From: an uncultured Ectothiorhodospiraceae bacterium
GTDB lineage: Bacteria; Pseudomonadota; Gammaproteobacteria; UBA9214
Length of the DNA: 33,103 bases
Assembly (NCBI GenBank): GCA_947258515.1
Contig: CAMYIO010000037.1
Span: 1 to 33,103 of the forward strand
Direction of reading: 5' to 3'
Shown: positions 32,381-33,103 of the stretch, one piece after another
Numbering within the stretch: the first letter of the stretch is position 1
Layout: the number at the start of each line of letters is the position of its first letter
Made by a program: the position numbers and the translations under genes
The notes under the pieces: model-generated
The model's database searches: none
Told to the model about the DNA's origin: nothing
The model's input: the letters and a program-made list of their open reading frames with translations, nothing else

Positions 32381-33083
32381 GACTGGCCTCGGCAAATTTG
32401 TAACCGACACCCCAGACCGTCAGGATATAGCGGGCATCTGCCGGGTCCCGCTCGATCTTCTTGCGCAGCCGGTTGATGTGTGAATTGACGGTATGCTCAT
32501 AGCCGTCGTGACCATAGCCCCAGACGCTGTTCAGCAGTTGCTCGCGACTGAATACCTGGCCCGGGTGGCTGGCAAAATAATGCAACAGGTCGAACTCCCG
32601 TGCCGTCAGTTCAACCGCCGAGTCGCCGACACTGACGGCACGCCGCGCCGGGTCGATCAGCAGTCCATTGATACGGATTATGTCCGGGCCCTTGTCCGGG
32701 CGTTGCATCTCCGACAGCCCGGCACGCCGGATGATGGCCTTGACCCGCGCCAGCAGTTCCATGATGGAGAACGGCTTGGTGAGGTAATCGTCCGCACCCA
32801 GTTCCAGCCCCAGTACCCGGTCGAGCTCGGTGGTCCTCGCGGTCAGCATCAGCACCGGCGTCTGGTTTGAAGCGCCCCGTAACCGGCGGCACACCTCAAG
32901 ACCATCAATCCCGGGTAGCATGATGTCCAGTATCACCAGGTCATAGTTGCCCTTCATGGCGCGTTGCAGGCCGCTACGGCCATCCGCGTCCAGATCTACC
33001 TGGTATGACAAGTCCTTGAGATGCAGCTCCACGAGGCGTGCAATGTCGTGATTATCTTCGATGACCAGAATACGGTGTGGCAT
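32367..33083 (-). CDS. OmpR/PhoB-family response regulator
   Basis: MPHRILVIEDNHDIARLVELHL...DLVILDIMLPGIDGLEVCRRLR...LGADDYLTKPF receiver plus winged-helix REFDLLHYFASHPGQVFSREQLLNSVWGYGHDGYEHTVNSHINRLRKKIE... Confidence 0.95.
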   Translation of the reverse strand: MPHRILVIEDNHDIARLVELHLKDLSYQVDLDADGRSGLQRAMKGNYDLVILDIMLPGIDGLEVCRRLRGASNQTPVLMLTARTTELDRVLGLELGADDYLTKPFSIMELLARVKAIIRRAGLSEMQRPDKGPDIIRINGLLIDPARRAVSVGDSAVELTAREFDLLHYFASHPGQVFSREQLLNSVWGYGHDGYEHTVNSHINRLRKKIERDPADARYILTVWGVGYKFAEASHASV

Positions 33084-33103
33084 AAGCGGGCTACGTCGCG
33101 ATG

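Overview
The window is a near-complete gammaproteobacterial-type transcription/translation supercluster. On the + strand the order is: 3' end of a tuf gene, tRNA-Trp, secE, nusG, rplK, rplA, rplJ, rplL, rpoB, rpoC, rpsL, rpsG, fusA, tuf, rpsJ, rplC, rplD, rplW, rplB, rpsS, rplV, rpsC, rplP, rpmC, rpsQ, rplN, rplX, rplE, rpsN, rpsH, rplF, rplR, rpsE, rpmD, rplO, secY, rpmJ, rpsM, rpsK, rpsD, rpoA, rplQ. An intrinsic terminator follows, then a small secreted hypothetical protein, and then a convergent OmpR-type response regulator/histidine kinase pair on the - strand. The coding content is mostly ordinary housekeeping, and I see no CRISPR, phage, defence or biosynthetic system. The points worth a second look are: (1) the tuf/rpsJ junction, where S10 has lost its canonical start, RBS and first codons right after a tract identical to the other tuf 3' end (misassembly or a real fusion); (2) a tandem hairpin repeat with CsrA-like CAGGATG / ACAGGGATGT loops around the L10 leader upstream of rplJ; (3) a GTAG-type REP doublet (REPIN-like) between nusG and the L1 leader; (4) a consensus promoter placed immediately before an intrinsic terminator between rpoC and rpsL; (5) a Thermus-type four-cysteine zinc motif in an otherwise E. 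coli-like S4; (6) a small secreted protein with an EF-hand-like loop beside the two-component system.
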